The notes: generated by a model from the sequence alone, not told the origin. Shown: positions 17,562 to 26,528, counted from the first letter of the stretch. The stretch is DNA of 64,000 bases from Chitinispirillales bacterium (GCA_031254105.1 JAIRVB010000039.1:62001-126000), one strand, 5' to 3'. Numbers and translations: made by a program.

Positions 17562-18017
17562 TTAATTTGTTTTCAAAGATACTTCCATAGCAAAACTACC
17601 CAGAGGGCACGTAAACGGGACCACAATTGTAGGCGCGCCGCTCAGACCGGCAAGTATATGATTACTAAGTATAACATTGGGGAGCGAAATAGACAAGTTT
17701 AAGTGTGTAAGATCCCGCTTGGCAAATCCGGCCACAATGTTTACTATCTCACCGATTGCGTCAATGAGATCCGCGTCATCCTCTTTTATTGGCGCCTGTA
17801 TCATTTTAGATACAATAGCGACAGCGGATTGCATAGGAAATCCAAAAGAGATTGATCCGGCCGCGCCGCCCGATAATCCGATAACTCCGGAGATATCGTA
17901 GTGGGGGAAAGGCGGCCTTTTCAGTTGCGGCGCCAGTGTTTTAGCTTCAACACCAACCATGTTTTTAACCCAGGTCAGTGTCGCGTTAATGAAAGGATTA
18001 ACGTAGGATACATCCAT
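17562..18017 (-). CDS. cheX: CheX-type CheY-P phosphatase
   Basis: The 151 residues match the CheX/CheC family, which dephosphorylates CheY-P. The signature ExxN appears in AIGEIVNIVAGFAK (Glu and Asn are the catalytic pair), and an N-terminal motif VNPFINATLTWVKNM is typical of CheX. It has a single ExxN helix, as expected for CheX rather than CheC. It is adjacent to cheY and downstream of an HDOD gene, all on the minus strand. Confidence 0.9.
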   Translation of the reverse strand: MDVSYVNPFINATLTWVKNMVGVEAKTLAPQLKRPPFPHYDISGVIGLSGGAAGSISFGFPMQSAVAIVSKMIQAPIKEDDADLIDAIGEIVNIVAGFAKRDLTHLNLSISLPNVILSNHILAGLSGAPTIVVPFTCPLGSFAMEVSLKTN

Positions 18018-18195
18018 TTTTAAGGCAGCTCCTTCTATAGGAAACTTTTTTAGTAATGTTTATATCAGTACTGATGCGTATAGGCAATAAAGAACTTAAC
18101 CGGGCGTCTGCCTGTTGCGTACAACATACATTTCTTAAATAACGTGTTTGGACGGAAGTAATGGCGAATAATTATCCGCCCTTCAATAGCCCCTG

Positions 18196-19083
18196 TCAGA
18201 CAGATCTAAGCAGCTGATTCGGTTCAGCTTTTCCTATCGCCAGAATCAGATCCGATTTTTCTACCTCTTTTTTCGCCGCATTCAAATATGCCGGCAAACT
18301 TTCCACGCTGATTTTCATCCCATCGAGAATGTTGCCGCTATTATGAATCATAAGGCCTTCAAAAGAACCAAGTCCTGAATTACATAAAATATATTCTGAA
18401 AGATGCACCGCGTAAGGAATTGCTTTAAAATTTGAAGGCGCCTTTTCCGGAACATGGTGAAAACGCACGCCGCTTATTATTGTACTGTCAAGTTTCCAGA
18501 TCTCAAGCAGCGCCGCTCCTATAGCCGCGTGTGTCTCTTTCGGGGCTACGGCGTTTTCAGCTTCAATATAGGATAATTCATTTTTAATCGCGTAGTCAAT
18601 AATAAAATTAAACTCTTCGTGAAAAAACTGGTCATATATCAGTATGCCGATATCATGCAGCAATCCTGATAAGTAAAGCGACTGGCGCTGCTCCGCGTTA
18701 AAGGCGTCCGCGTTCATTTTTGCGGCAATATCGGTAATGTACGCGGCAGTGAGCGCATGTCTCCAAAACTGTGTATAGTCTAATATTTTGGATTTTTTTG
18801 ATAACTTTTTTATGAGACTGGTCGCTATGATGATCTGGCCTATCTCATTAAATCCCAAACGTGTAATCGCAATGGGAATAGATAAGATGCGGTTTGCCGC
18901 ACTGTAAAAGCCCGAATTGGCCACCTGCAGGATCTTAGCGCTCAGGGAAGGATCCTGCTGGATAAGTTTTGCCAGTCTGGCCGCGTCACCCTCATCAGAA
19001 TATATAAGCTGCTGGACTTTTATCGCGATTTCAGGCAAAGTCGGCAGATCTGTAATACCGTTAAGACGCTTTAATATACTCAT
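18196..19083 (-). CDS. HDOD domain protein
   Basis: 295 residues, nearly all one HDOD domain (a degenerate HD-like helical fold). Diagnostic stretches are LPTLPEIAIKVQQLI, DPSLSAKILQVANSGFY, ILSIPIAITRLGFNEI and SGLLHDIGILI, which retains an HD pair. HDOD proteins act in signalling linked to chemotaxis, c-di-GMP and stress without known enzymatic activity. The gene precedes cheX and cheY by about 180 bases on the same strand, so a functional link is plausible. Confidence 0.88.
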   Translation of the reverse strand: MSILKRLNGITDLPTLPEIAIKVQQLIYSDEGDAARLAKLIQQDPSLSAKILQVANSGFYSAANRILSIPIAITRLGFNEIGQIIIATSLIKKLSKKSKILDYTQFWRHALTAAYITDIAAKMNADAFNAEQRQSLYLSGLLHDIGILIYDQFFHEEFNFIIDYAIKNELSYIEAENAVAPKETHAAIGAALLEIWKLDSTIISGVRFHHVPEKAPSNFKAIPYAVHLSEYILCNSGLGSFEGLMIHNSGNILDGMKISVESLPAYLNAAKKEVEKSDLILAIGKAEPNQLLRSV

Positions 19084-19245
19084 ATTTTTCTAACTGTGAT
19101 CATTGCCGCGCGTGAGTTTATTACTCAATGCGGTTCTGTCCCCTCTTCAACCCCTAAATATAAAATCCTGAGTTTTGAATTGTACAAAAGTTTTAATCAT
19201 CCTTTATTTAAGTATATAATATAGGTCGTTTCAGGTCAATAACAT

Positions 19246-20400
19246 TTATTTAAAGAGCTTGAACGCTTTTAAAAGAAGCGTTGGCTTAGTCGCGAAAGTT
19301 CTGGTAAATACCCTGAGATAACTGATTTTTTCAGGATTCTCTCTTGCTAATGAATTTGCTATTCTGTCTAAAAATCCATCTCCGACATTCATAATGAACT
19401 CTTTAAGCGCAAATGAGCGGTCTTGCTGTTTACCAAAGTTTTTTGCCCACTGTTTTTGATATTTTAACAATATTTTGTGGTTAATGGTACCTTTATTTAA
19501 AGCTTTGGCCGCTGTTTCTCCCGCAAGCTTACCCGCGTAGAGTGAGTACGCTATACCGGCTCCGTTTATCGCGTTGACCTGTCTGGCGGCATCGCCCGCG
19601 AGCATAACCCCCTCTTTTACAAGCGGTCTTATCCAGCGTCCTACAGGGACGCCTCCGCAGTGAAGGTGTGATACTTCTGAGTTGGGGAACCGGAGCTCAA
19701 TAAAGCGCGTCAGCAATTCTTTAGGGAGGCCCGCCTTACATTTTGAGCCTATGACCCCAAGCCCGACATTGGCTTGCGCGCCGCCTCTTGGAAAGATCCA
19801 GGCGTAGCCGCCGGGGGCTACTTGTCCGCCGGTGTAAAAGCTGCAGCACTCCTGATCAATAAGCGGGGATGTTACACGCGCGAAAGCGCATGTTTCTATA
19901 TCGCTTAGTTTGAGGGCGGTATCCCATCCAAAGCATCTGGCAATACGGCTTTCCACCCCATCAGCCAGAATCAGACAGTTTGCGGTGAACTCTTTATCTT
20001 GACCTATGCAATGATACAAACCGTTAGTTTTTTTTTGAGCCGATACGATAGTGGTTGAGGGGAAAAAATCGGCCCCTGCCTTTACAGCCTGTTTTACCAG
20101 ATCAAAATCCATTGTTTGCCTGTCAAGTATCCAGCTTTGATCAACGTTGCCGATCTCTACCTTTATTCCTGACGGCGATATCATGCGGGCGCGGGTAATA
20201 CCGCTTTTGATCCACTGTTTTTGCGGCTCAAGCGTTGTGGCAAGTCCTTTTCGTCCAATGCCCTCGCCGCAGCGTACAGGCATTGAGGGCTTTTCGTTAC
20301 GCTCTATAAGCGCTGTTTTTTTTCCGGCCGCCGCCGCCGCTTGCGCGGCCATGCTTCCGGCAGGACCCGCTCCAATAATTACGATCTCGTAGTTTTTCAT
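19246..20400 (-). CDS. Geranylgeranyl reductase family FAD oxidoreductase
   Basis: 384 residues with an N-terminal FAD-binding Rossmann motif (VIIGAGPAGSMAA), the family motif PVRCGEGIGRKG near residue 40, YAWIFPRGGAQANVGLGV near 195-210 and the second FAD motif GVMLAGDAARQVNAINGAG near 265. This family reduces double bonds of geranylgeranyl chains in archaeal ether lipids, chlorophyll and quinones. Its start overlaps the stop of a small ferredoxin gene (20397-20400), the likely electron donor. Two UbiA prenyltransferase genes lie 4 kb away. Confidence 0.9.
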   Translation of the reverse strand: MKNYEIVIIGAGPAGSMAAQAAAAAGKKTALIERNEKPSMPVRCGEGIGRKGLATTLEPQKQWIKSGITRARMISPSGIKVEIGNVDQSWILDRQTMDFDLVKQAVKAGADFFPSTTIVSAQKKTNGLYHCIGQDKEFTANCLILADGVESRIARCFGWDTALKLSDIETCAFARVTSPLIDQECCSFYTGGQVAPGGYAWIFPRGGAQANVGLGVIGSKCKAGLPKELLTRFIELRFPNSEVSHLHCGGVPVGRWIRPLVKEGVMLAGDAARQVNAINGAGIAYSLYAGKLAGETAAKALNKGTINHKILLKYQKQWAKNFGKQQDRSFALKEFIMNVGDGFLDRIANSLARENPEKISYLRVFTRTFATKPTLLLKAFKLFK

Positions 20401-20627
20401 ATAAATTCCTCCTCAACCGCCGCAAGCGCCCCGAAAGGACAGACGGTAACGCATTTTTGGCATAATACGCACTTTTTATTGTCAATATGAAGCTGCGCCG
20501 CGAGCGTAATTACATCCGCGCCGCACACGCTTACGCATGTACCGCACCTGTCGCAGTTGGAGAAGTCTATTTTTATCCGTTGATTTTTTTTCGTCAAATT
20601 TTTCCTTTTATTCTTTAAGAGATTCAT
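20397..20627 (-). CDS. 2[4Fe-4S] ferredoxin
   Basis: 76 residues with two CxxCxxCxxxC-type cluster motifs (CDRCGTCVSVC and CVLCQKCVTVCPFGAL) and a basic N-terminal extension (LLKNKRKNLTKKNQRIKID). It overlaps both neighbours by four bases, downstream of the TPR gene and upstream of the geranylgeranyl reductase. It is therefore very likely the dedicated electron donor of that reductase. Confidence 0.92.
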   Translation of the reverse strand: MNLLKNKRKNLTKKNQRIKIDFSNCDRCGTCVSVCGADVITLAAQLHIDNKKCVLCQKCVTVCPFGALAAVEEEFI

Positions 20628-21823
20628 TTTTTCTCCGCTTTTTCTAATAGTTTTTGAGTATCTTTAACTATTGAACGGGCGCGTTTATCATTTCCGCGTT
20701 CAAGTATACGTTTACACGCGTTAATTGCCGGTTCCGCTTCTCCCGCTTTACTGTGAAGATGCGCCTGTTTGTTGCGTGTTACGATGCTGTTGTATGTTCC
20801 GTGAGGCTCCTTTTCGTAAGAATCGGCAAGTTTACCATAAGTTAAAGCTGCCTGATTGTGCATGTTCTGATCTTCAAAATATTTCGCTTGCGCCCACAGT
20901 ACAAAGCGGCTGTTCGGCAGCGTTTTTTTTAGTTCATCGATGATAACTCGTGATTTTTCCGGCTGTTTTTGTTCAAGGTAGATATCGGAGAGCGCAAGCT
21001 GAGAGGCTATTTTTGTAAGCGTTGCGCTTTTTGCCCCCTCCTCAAGCTGACGTATTCCGCTTTGTTTATTCCCCGGAAACCAGAAAAGCACCCACCAGAG
21101 TTTCTTTTTAATATCAGCTCTTGCGTAGTCGTAAAGTCCCAAGAAAAAATTTACATCAGTGTTTGCAGGATCAAGCCCGCGCGCGTTTTTCATAAGCGAA
21201 AGAGCGTCAAGGCCGGTTCCTGCCGCCGCAAAGTAAGATTTATTATTGAGGTGAAATGACGCGTGAATCCCAAGAGTAAACCCTTTTAATGTTGACGAAT
21301 AGGAGCTTACGCCATTTTGTTTCTCATATTCATCAACAACGGTTTTTGCCCGTTCAAAAGAACGAAGAAACGCCAATGTGTCTATTGTGCTGTCAAAATC
21401 TATATCCCGCATCCCAAGGGCCACAAGGTGAAGTACAGGGCCGATAGGGTTTTTGTTGTCTGCGGCGTATGCGAATTCAGCGGTTTGCATGGCGTTTTCA
21501 AACCGGCATTCGAGGATCTCCTTTATTGTGAGCTCGGCGATTTTGCGGTGGTTGTCGGGGATTTGGAGGGCGGGCGCGGAGATGGTAATGGTAAATATCA
21601 TTATGAAAAATAATACTATGGATAGGGATAATGGATTATGGGTATGATTTTCCCTGTTGGGACGAACCGCGTCCGCCCGTACTTCGCGTGTCTCTGTTAT
21701 ATGCGTGTGCCTAGTGTGTGCGGGCTGCCGCAGGCTGCCGCTACGGGGGATTTTGTGTGTTTTTGTTTTGTGTGGGTTTCGCGTATGCGCCGCGTTGCAA
21801 TGATCATTATCTGAAAAAAACAT
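20624..21823 (-). CDS. Exported TPR-like protein
   Basis: Up to 399 residues, mainly helical repeats (FLGLYDYARADIKKKLWWVL; ALSDIYLEQKQPEKSRVIIDEL; LTYGKLADSYEKEPHG). A hydrophobic stretch (SIVLFFIMIFTITISAPALQ) looks like a signal peptide but sits about 70 residues from the ATG at 21823. The preceding part is low-complexity, His/Thr-rich and probably not translated. The true start may be ATG 21601 or a nearby upstream codon; no clear Shine-Dalgarno decides it. It is translationally coupled to the ferredoxin and reductase genes. Confidence 0.7.
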   Translation of the reverse strand: MFFSDNDHCNAAHTRNPHKTKTHKIPRSGSLRQPAHTRHTHITETREVRADAVRPNRENHTHNPLSLSIVLFFIMIFTITISAPALQIPDNHRKIAELTIKEILECRFENAMQTAEFAYAADNKNPIGPVLHLVALGMRDIDFDSTIDTLAFLRSFERAKTVVDEYEKQNGVSSYSSTLKGFTLGIHASFHLNNKSYFAAAGTGLDALSLMKNARGLDPANTDVNFFLGLYDYARADIKKKLWWVLFWFPGNKQSGIRQLEEGAKSATLTKIASQLALSDIYLEQKQPEKSRVIIDELKKTLPNSRFVLWAQAKYFEDQNMHNQAALTYGKLADSYEKEPHGTYNSIVTRNKQAHLHSKAGEAEPAINACKRILERGNDKRARSIVKDTQKLLEKAEKK

Positions 21824-21975
21824 TATGGTGATATATTCCCGTCTTACTTACTTTTTATTACAGTTTTAGTCATTGATATAATAATTCAACTTCAAAATAA
21901 ATGTCCGAATGCAGAAACAAAAGATCAGATCACCTCATTTCTGCATTCTGCCATCTATTTCCGCATTAATAAAAT

Positions 21976-22000
21976 TCTTTTTCAAGTTGAATGACTATAT
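21976..22000 (+). repeat. 25-bp inverted repeat, left copy
   Basis: The reverse complement of this 25-base word (core TTTTTCAAGTTGAATGACTA) occurs exactly at 23801-23825. The two copies enclose the LRR gene and its terminator, 1.8 kb apart. Confidence 0.8.
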
Positions 22001-22083
22001 ACTAAAATACTACATGGTACTGCCGTAATTGCAGTGAATGTGTATTAGCTGCTTTGTAAACGCAGGGTTTATCTTGGGTATTG

Positions 22084-22127
22084 TAAAAAGCTGCCCCTCC
22101 TAAGATAAAAAATTTGGAAAGGCAGCT
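22084..22127 (-). terminator. Rho-independent terminator after the LRR gene
   Basis: On the minus strand an AGCTGCC...GGCAGCT stem, extended by TTTCC/GGAGG, is followed by TTTTT. It lies about 30 bases past the stop codon of the leucine-rich-repeat gene. Confidence 0.75.
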
Positions 22128-22157
22128 ATTTCTGCGAGGGTAGTAAGCTTTCTGAAA

Positions 22158-23657
22158 CTACCGTAACATTACCGGCGTACTGCTCATACGCTTTCCTGTG
22201 TTTCTAACTTCAACGATGTAACGTCCCGCGGGAATTTTTGTTAGCGAAAATGAGTTATCAGTACCGTTGACTGTGTTGAAATTAGACACTGTTCTGCCGC
22301 GCATGTCAACCACGCGTATTTGCAGAGTGGCTGATTGTAGGGAGGACGGTAATTTTACACTCAATGTGCGTCCTCTTACCGAAACAGCGGGCAAAGATGA
22401 ATTCGCGCGTGTAAGGGGAGAAGTGAGTACAGATACGGACTGTGTCCACTTCGCGAAAAGAGTTATATCCGATGTTACGATGTCGGTATCAAAATCCCAA
22501 AGAGGGTTATCTTGGGCACAGGGAAGCACGTATCCATTATTACACGGGGCGGTTCTGTGCCAGCCGAAAGTGTAGCCGTCAAGCAATCCCAAGTCTGCTG
22601 GTTTTGTCACTCGATTGCCTTCTCCCACTATCTGCGAACTCACAACGCTGCCCTCTTGCGAATCAAGAAATGTTACGGTGAAAGCAGATTTGATATATAC
22701 AAATTGACCCCATTCATCAGCTGCCCTATAAGCATCGACGCTACCATTCGGGACATACAGAGTACAGGCAGCTTTATCTACGCCATTGAAATAATATCCT
22801 CCATGATATGCGTATAATAAGGGAGGTACAGGATTTAAACTGATTATGGACGTTAGGTTGCTGCAGCCGTTAAATATCATATCCCCGATAGAGTCCACAC
22901 TGCTGGGAATGGTTATGGATGTCAGACTGTTATTATTGGAAAACACCACGGGGCCAATGGCAGTTACGCTGTTGGGAATCGTTATAGATGTCAGGCTGCT
23001 GCAACCGTAAAATATAGCGGGTTGAATAAAAGTTACACTTTCAGGAATTGTTATGGATGTCATTGCGCGGCAATCGGAAAACGCATAGGTTCCGATAGAG
23101 GTTACGCTGTTGGGAAGGTTTATGTCCGTCAGTTTGTAGCAATTGGAAAAAGCAGCGTCTCCGATAGAAGTCAGCCCGTATGGAATGGTTACGGATGTAA
23201 GGTTTTTGCAATCCATAAAAGCCCTCATTCCGATAGAAGTCACACCATTGCCAATGGTTACGGATGTCAGGCTGGAACATGCATAAAACGCCTCATATCC
23301 AATACTATCAATACTTTCCGGCATTGTTACGGAGGTTAGAGCGCCAAGGCCGTAGAACACCCGGTTTCCGATAGAAGTCACTCCGCTTTCAATTACCACG
23401 CTGGTAATAGTATTTCTGACGGTACTATCGCTAACCCAAGGAGCGCCGGAGTGAGAATTGTAATGCTTCATAACCCCGGTTCCGCTAATGGTAAGCGTCC
23501 CGCCGTCTAAAGAGGCTGTGACATGGCTGTGGTTGCCGATCTCCCACGGCCCTTGCGCTGCCGTCCCCTGAGCCAACCCGAACAACGCGATTCCTAAAAC
23601 CGCCGCGCATCTTTTTGACATTACCGTTTTTCCGGTCAACAGCTTTACTCTGATCAT
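22158..23657 (-). CDS. BspA-type leucine-rich-repeat surface protein with sorting-like C-terminus
   Basis: 499 residues. The ATG at 23657 follows GAGGGG and gives a signal peptide (RCAAVLGIALFGLAQGTAAQ). About nine 23-residue LRR_5 (TpLRR) repeats follow (for example LTSVTIGNGVTSIGMRAF), then an InlB-type B-repeat (VTFLDSQEGSVV ... ITLFAKWTQ) and a C-terminal domain (IRVVDMRGRTV ... IPAGRYIVEVRN) like the Por-secretion tail that directs export and surface anchoring. Likely role: adhesion or surface binding. It is a paralogue of the gene at 57175 and is enclosed by a 25-bp inverted repeat. Confidence 0.88.
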   Translation of the reverse strand: MIRVKLLTGKTVMSKRCAAVLGIALFGLAQGTAAQGPWEIGNHSHVTASLDGGTLTISGTGVMKHYNSHSGAPWVSDSTVRNTITSVVIESGVTSIGNRVFYGLGALTSVTMPESIDSIGYEAFYACSSLTSVTIGNGVTSIGMRAFMDCKNLTSVTIPYGLTSIGDAAFSNCYKLTDINLPNSVTSIGTYAFSDCRAMTSITIPESVTFIQPAIFYGCSSLTSITIPNSVTAIGPVVFSNNNSLTSITIPSSVDSIGDMIFNGCSNLTSIISLNPVPPLLYAYHGGYYFNGVDKAACTLYVPNGSVDAYRAADEWGQFVYIKSAFTVTFLDSQEGSVVSSQIVGEGNRVTKPADLGLLDGYTFGWHRTAPCNNGYVLPCAQDNPLWDFDTDIVTSDITLFAKWTQSVSVLTSPLTRANSSLPAVSVRGRTLSVKLPSSLQSATLQIRVVDMRGRTVSNFNTVNGTDNSFSLTKIPAGRYIVEVRNTGKRMSSTPVMLR

Positions 23658-23766
23658 AGATCCCCTCTTTTTGTTATAATTAATTAATAATAAATATGTT
23701 TTCATCGGACGCATGCGGTTGTAAGATAGTAAATTAATCTCTATATGGCAACAACATGTGTAAAAT

Positions 23767-23788
23767 AGTGTGGGCATATTGACCATAT
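23767..23788 (+). repeat. Direct repeat copy 1 (GTGTGGG..ATTGACCATAT type)
   Basis: TAGTGTGGGCATATTGACCA followed by TAT matches 24317-24338 with few mismatches. It marks the left end of a gene-poor stretch that contains a protein remnant. Confidence 0.5.
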
Positions 23789-23800
23789 CAACTTCAAATA

Positions 23801-23825
23801 ATATAGTCATTCAACTTGAAAAAGA
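23801..23825 (-). repeat. 25-bp inverted repeat, right copy
   Basis: Exact reverse complement of 21976-22000 (core TAGTCATTCAACTTGAAAAA), upstream of the LRR gene's start. Confidence 0.8.
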
Positions 23826-23880
23826 GTTGTAATCACAATACCGGTAGATATCTATATGGTTTTTTATCGGCATGGTTTTA

Positions 23881-24081
23881 CTACTTTAAATGTTCAAATT
23901 CGGTAGTAAGAACATATCCGTAATTTAAGTTTTCCGCTGTCGTGAACGCGGTTTCCGTTAAAGTAACGGTATTCACTATATGGGGCTCCCAAATACCTGT
24001 CTCCCAGTTTGTATAATAAAGCGAATTTTCGTTTTTGTCAACCCATCTCCACTGGCGCAGATACGTGAGTGTTTCCCCAAC
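23881..24081 (-). pseudogene. Protein remnant without start codon
   Basis: A 66-codon open stretch reads GETLTYLRQWRWVDKNENSL and continues with YYTNWETGIWEPHIVN to a stop at 23881. It follows an in-frame stop, and a shifted frame upstream reads SAQNKPAKLG. The text looks like the C-terminus of a decayed protein gene. I do not recognise it. The remaining DNA between 24085 and 24346 shows nothing. Confidence 0.35.
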
Positions 24082-24316
24082 TTAGCCGGTTTGTTTTGCG
24101 CGGACAGGTTCATACGTATTTTCTTTTCATTTTGATATTTTTGGATACTGCGGGACCTGGTTATGTACCTTTGCAGAACTAAATATAATTGTTACACGGC
24201 TGCTTATTATCCCAAATTGTCCATTAGACAGCAAATGTCCCGTAATCCTTGTATTCGCAATTGATACCTTACAAGATAGCGCATCCGGATCTGAAAGTCA
24301 AGAATCTATAAAAAAA

Positions 24317-24338
24317 AGTGTGGGTAATTTGACCATAT
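24317..24338 (+). repeat. Direct repeat copy 2
   Basis: AGTGTGGGTAATTTGACCAT then AT, the partner of 23767-23788, next to the 3' end of the downstream UbiA gene. Confidence 0.5.
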
Positions 24339-24346
24339 GCTGCCTT

Positions 24347-25282
24347 TTAACTATCCGGTACTAAAGATGGGTAAGAGACGTTGTGGCGTTTGCGGAAATA
24401 TAGCCATGTAAAGAAAAATATTAAAAGTCCAGCGGGGACAATTAATGGAGCGGCAAGGGCAGCGGCCATCATGGTAAGAGTTCCGCCGGCTTTGTAGGTG
24501 AGTTCCATTGTGAGGGCGGTTGTATGAATCAGATACAGTATGTAAATCGGCAGAACAAGCAGTGCGCACCACAACGCTAAAGGGTCGGAGTTTAATGCCG
24601 CCGCGCACGCGGCTGTTACAAGAGCCGCTGTCGCGATGCAGTGTGCGGGTTTTGCCCCAAAACGCACGGCGGTTGTGATTTTATTATGTTTATGGTCTCC
24701 TGGCATATCAGGCAGAGTGGAGCTTATGGAACCTGAGCACATCAGCAAAAAGTAAGGGGCTGCCGATTTGAGAAGTAAGGGGTCGGTTATATTACCGCCA
24801 ATAATGCACCAACCTGCGGCAAACGCAAGAAACGCCTCAAAACCGTTTGTCAGAAAATCAAAAAACGGCCGTCCTGAAAGCGAAAAGGGCTTGCAGCTGT
24901 AAATATACCCTGCCGTTATTGCTAAAAGCGAGAGAAACGCCACAGAGGCGTTTTTCATAGCAAGCGGCCCTGTAATTGATAAAAAAGCGCAAACCGCGGC
25001 AAAAACACCCGCTGTTTTAGTAGAAATGCCGCTGCGGGCGAAAAGGGGGAACCCGCCGTTACTTTTGTCTACTTCACAATCGGCTATCTGATTTATGATA
25101 TATACAGATGCTACTGATAATGAATAGAATGTCATGAGAAGATAGCGCGAAAGACCAAGGTTTAAAAAAAGCTCTCCCTTAAAGCGATAGATTCCAAACG
25201 CGCTGAACCCCCACACAGGTACAAGCACCACGGGGCGCGTGAGAAAAAACAGGTCAAGCATCAAAACAACAGCTTTCTTCAT
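24347..25282 (-). CDS. UbiA-superfamily prenyltransferase (downstream copy)
   Basis: 311 residues with about eight membrane helices. Both aspartate-rich motifs that bind the Mg-polyprenyl diphosphate are present: NQIADCEVDKSNGG near residues 63-76 and DMPGDHKHNK near 190. UbiA enzymes attach a polyprenyl chain to an acceptor (quinone rings, haem, chlorophyll, or glyceryl phosphate in DGGGP synthase). It lies 5 bases after a paralogous UbiA gene. With the nearby geranylgeranyl reductase, a lipid or quinone substrate is likely; which one cannot be decided here. Confidence 0.88.
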   Translation of the reverse strand: MKKAVVLMLDLFFLTRPVVLVPVWGFSAFGIYRFKGELFLNLGLSRYLLMTFYSLSVASVYIINQIADCEVDKSNGGFPLFARSGISTKTAGVFAAVCAFLSITGPLAMKNASVAFLSLLAITAGYIYSCKPFSLSGRPFFDFLTNGFEAFLAFAAGWCIIGGNITDPLLLKSAAPYFLLMCSGSISSTLPDMPGDHKHNKITTAVRFGAKPAHCIATAALVTAACAAALNSDPLALWCALLVLPIYILYLIHTTALTMELTYKAGGTLTMMAAALAAPLIVPAGLLIFFFTWLYFRKRHNVSYPSLVPDS

Positions 25283-25287
25283 ACCTT

Positions 25288-26247
25288 CTACTTGGCGCTG
25301 AATGTTGGATATGTTATGTTAAACCGCCACTTGTAGTACATCCTGCTTGCCACTAATATAAAAATTATGAGCAGACCGTAAACCGGAACAAAAAGCGTTA
25401 CAAAAGTTGAGAGGAGAACAACCGGCCATTTAAAGGAGTGAAAAGCGGCTTCTCTTTTAATAGTCACGGCAAATTTTATAAATATTCCAAGCGAGAGAGC
25501 GGAGGGCAGAGCCATTACCCAGAAGTGATTTTCCATAAAGAAAGAGAAGCCAAGAGCTGCCGCGCAAAGCAGCGTTGCGGTAAATGCGGTGACCCTCGCT
25601 CCGTATGTTACGCAAAACGTTTTTTTACCGGCCTGACTGTCTCCCGGAGCATCGGGTATTGTGGACGCGAGAAAGACCGCTCCATTTGCGAATCCAGGAG
25701 CAATGGAGGAGAGCAGCCCCCCGTAAAACAGATCGGCGGACATATTTTGACCGCTTTTCGCGGCAAGCCATCCTACTAAAAATGTTATAATACCATGTCC
25801 GGCAATGTTTGCCGAAACTCCTCCTACAGCGCGGTTTTTTAAAACAGCGGGCGGTAAATTATACAGTACGCCTACAATAAATCCACACAGAAAAACAGCG
25901 AACATCCAGATAGATTGGGTGTACGCTATGGCAAGGCCCGCCGCGGTACACAGAGCCGCTAATGTCCAGGCAGCCGGAATCGAAACGTGTTTTTGAGGCA
26001 GGATAAAAAGCTTGCCGTTTATCCTGTCGCTTTCCACATCCTGTATCTGATTTACAACATATATTGACGCGACAAGAAGGGAAAAACCTAAGATGCTGAT
26101 CCACAGTGTTTTACTGCCGGCAAGCTCGCCTACGCGTGCCTGAGGGCTGCCTGTTATCCATCCCAAAATGAGAACAGTCCACACCGGAACTAACAGCGGC
26201 ACTCTAAGCAGGAAAACAGTATCGAGAATTTTTTTTATGATAAACAT
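25288..26247 (-). CDS. UbiA-superfamily prenyltransferase (upstream copy)
   Basis: 319 residues, polytopic, paralogous to the following gene in length and layout. The aspartate-rich motifs are NQIQDVESDRINGKLF near 66-81 and DAPGDSQAGKK near 197. The first (N-Q-x-x-D-x-x-x-D-x-x-N-G) is canonical. It starts directly with a membrane segment (FLLRVPLLVPVWTVLILGW). The tandem suggests two successive prenylations or two acceptors. Substrate not identifiable from sequence alone. Confidence 0.88.
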   Translation of the reverse strand: MFIIKKILDTVFLLRVPLLVPVWTVLILGWITGSPQARVGELAGSKTLWISILGFSLLVASIYVVNQIQDVESDRINGKLFILPQKHVSIPAAWTLAALCTAAGLAIAYTQSIWMFAVFLCGFIVGVLYNLPPAVLKNRAVGGVSANIAGHGIITFLVGWLAAKSGQNMSADLFYGGLLSSIAPGFANGAVFLASTIPDAPGDSQAGKKTFCVTYGARVTAFTATLLCAAALGFSFFMENHFWVMALPSALSLGIFIKFAVTIKREAAFHSFKWPVVLLSTFVTLFVPVYGLLIIFILVASRMYYKWRFNITYPTFSAK

Positions 26248-26319
26248 AATAAAAGCAAATTATAAATTACAATGTATAATGTACAAATAAAAAATCAAAG
26301 TCAAAATCTTTATGTGAGA

Positions 26320-26364
26320 GCCGGCCTTTACGGGGGACATTTCCCTCCCCGTAATATCCCCGGC
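26320..26364. other. GC-rich hairpin upstream of the UbiA pair
   Basis: A two-part inverted repeat (GCCGG...CCGGC around ACGGGG...CCCCGT) in an otherwise AT-rich spacer. No T-run follows on either strand, so it is not a clear terminator. It could be a regulatory leader element for the UbiA operon or a dispersed palindrome. AATTACAATGTATAATGTAC-type repeat words flank it. Confidence 0.35.
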
Positions 26365-26451
26365 AAAAACATCTAATAAAGATACACTATGCGAAGATAA
26401 AATAGGCAAATTACAATATACAATGTATAAATTTTAAATAAAGTCAAAAGC

Positions 26452-26492
26452 GGATAAAACCTCTACGTGCCCTGTTTTATGATGAGAGGTTT
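26452..26492 (-). terminator. Hairpin after the PHP gene (possible terminator)
   Basis: A 12-base stem, GATAAAACCTCT...AGAGGTTTTATC, begins about 35 bases after the PHP stop. On the minus strand it is followed by a T-rich but interrupted run (GCTTTTGACTTTATTT), so termination is plausible, not certain. Confidence 0.4.
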
Positions 26493-26528
26493 TATCTCCC
26501 TCTTTTATTTGTAATCTGTACAATTGCT

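Noticed and set aside
22267-23339. Several plus-strand frames opposite the LRR gene
   Set aside because: Repetitive antisense readings of the LRR repeats, with no independent support.
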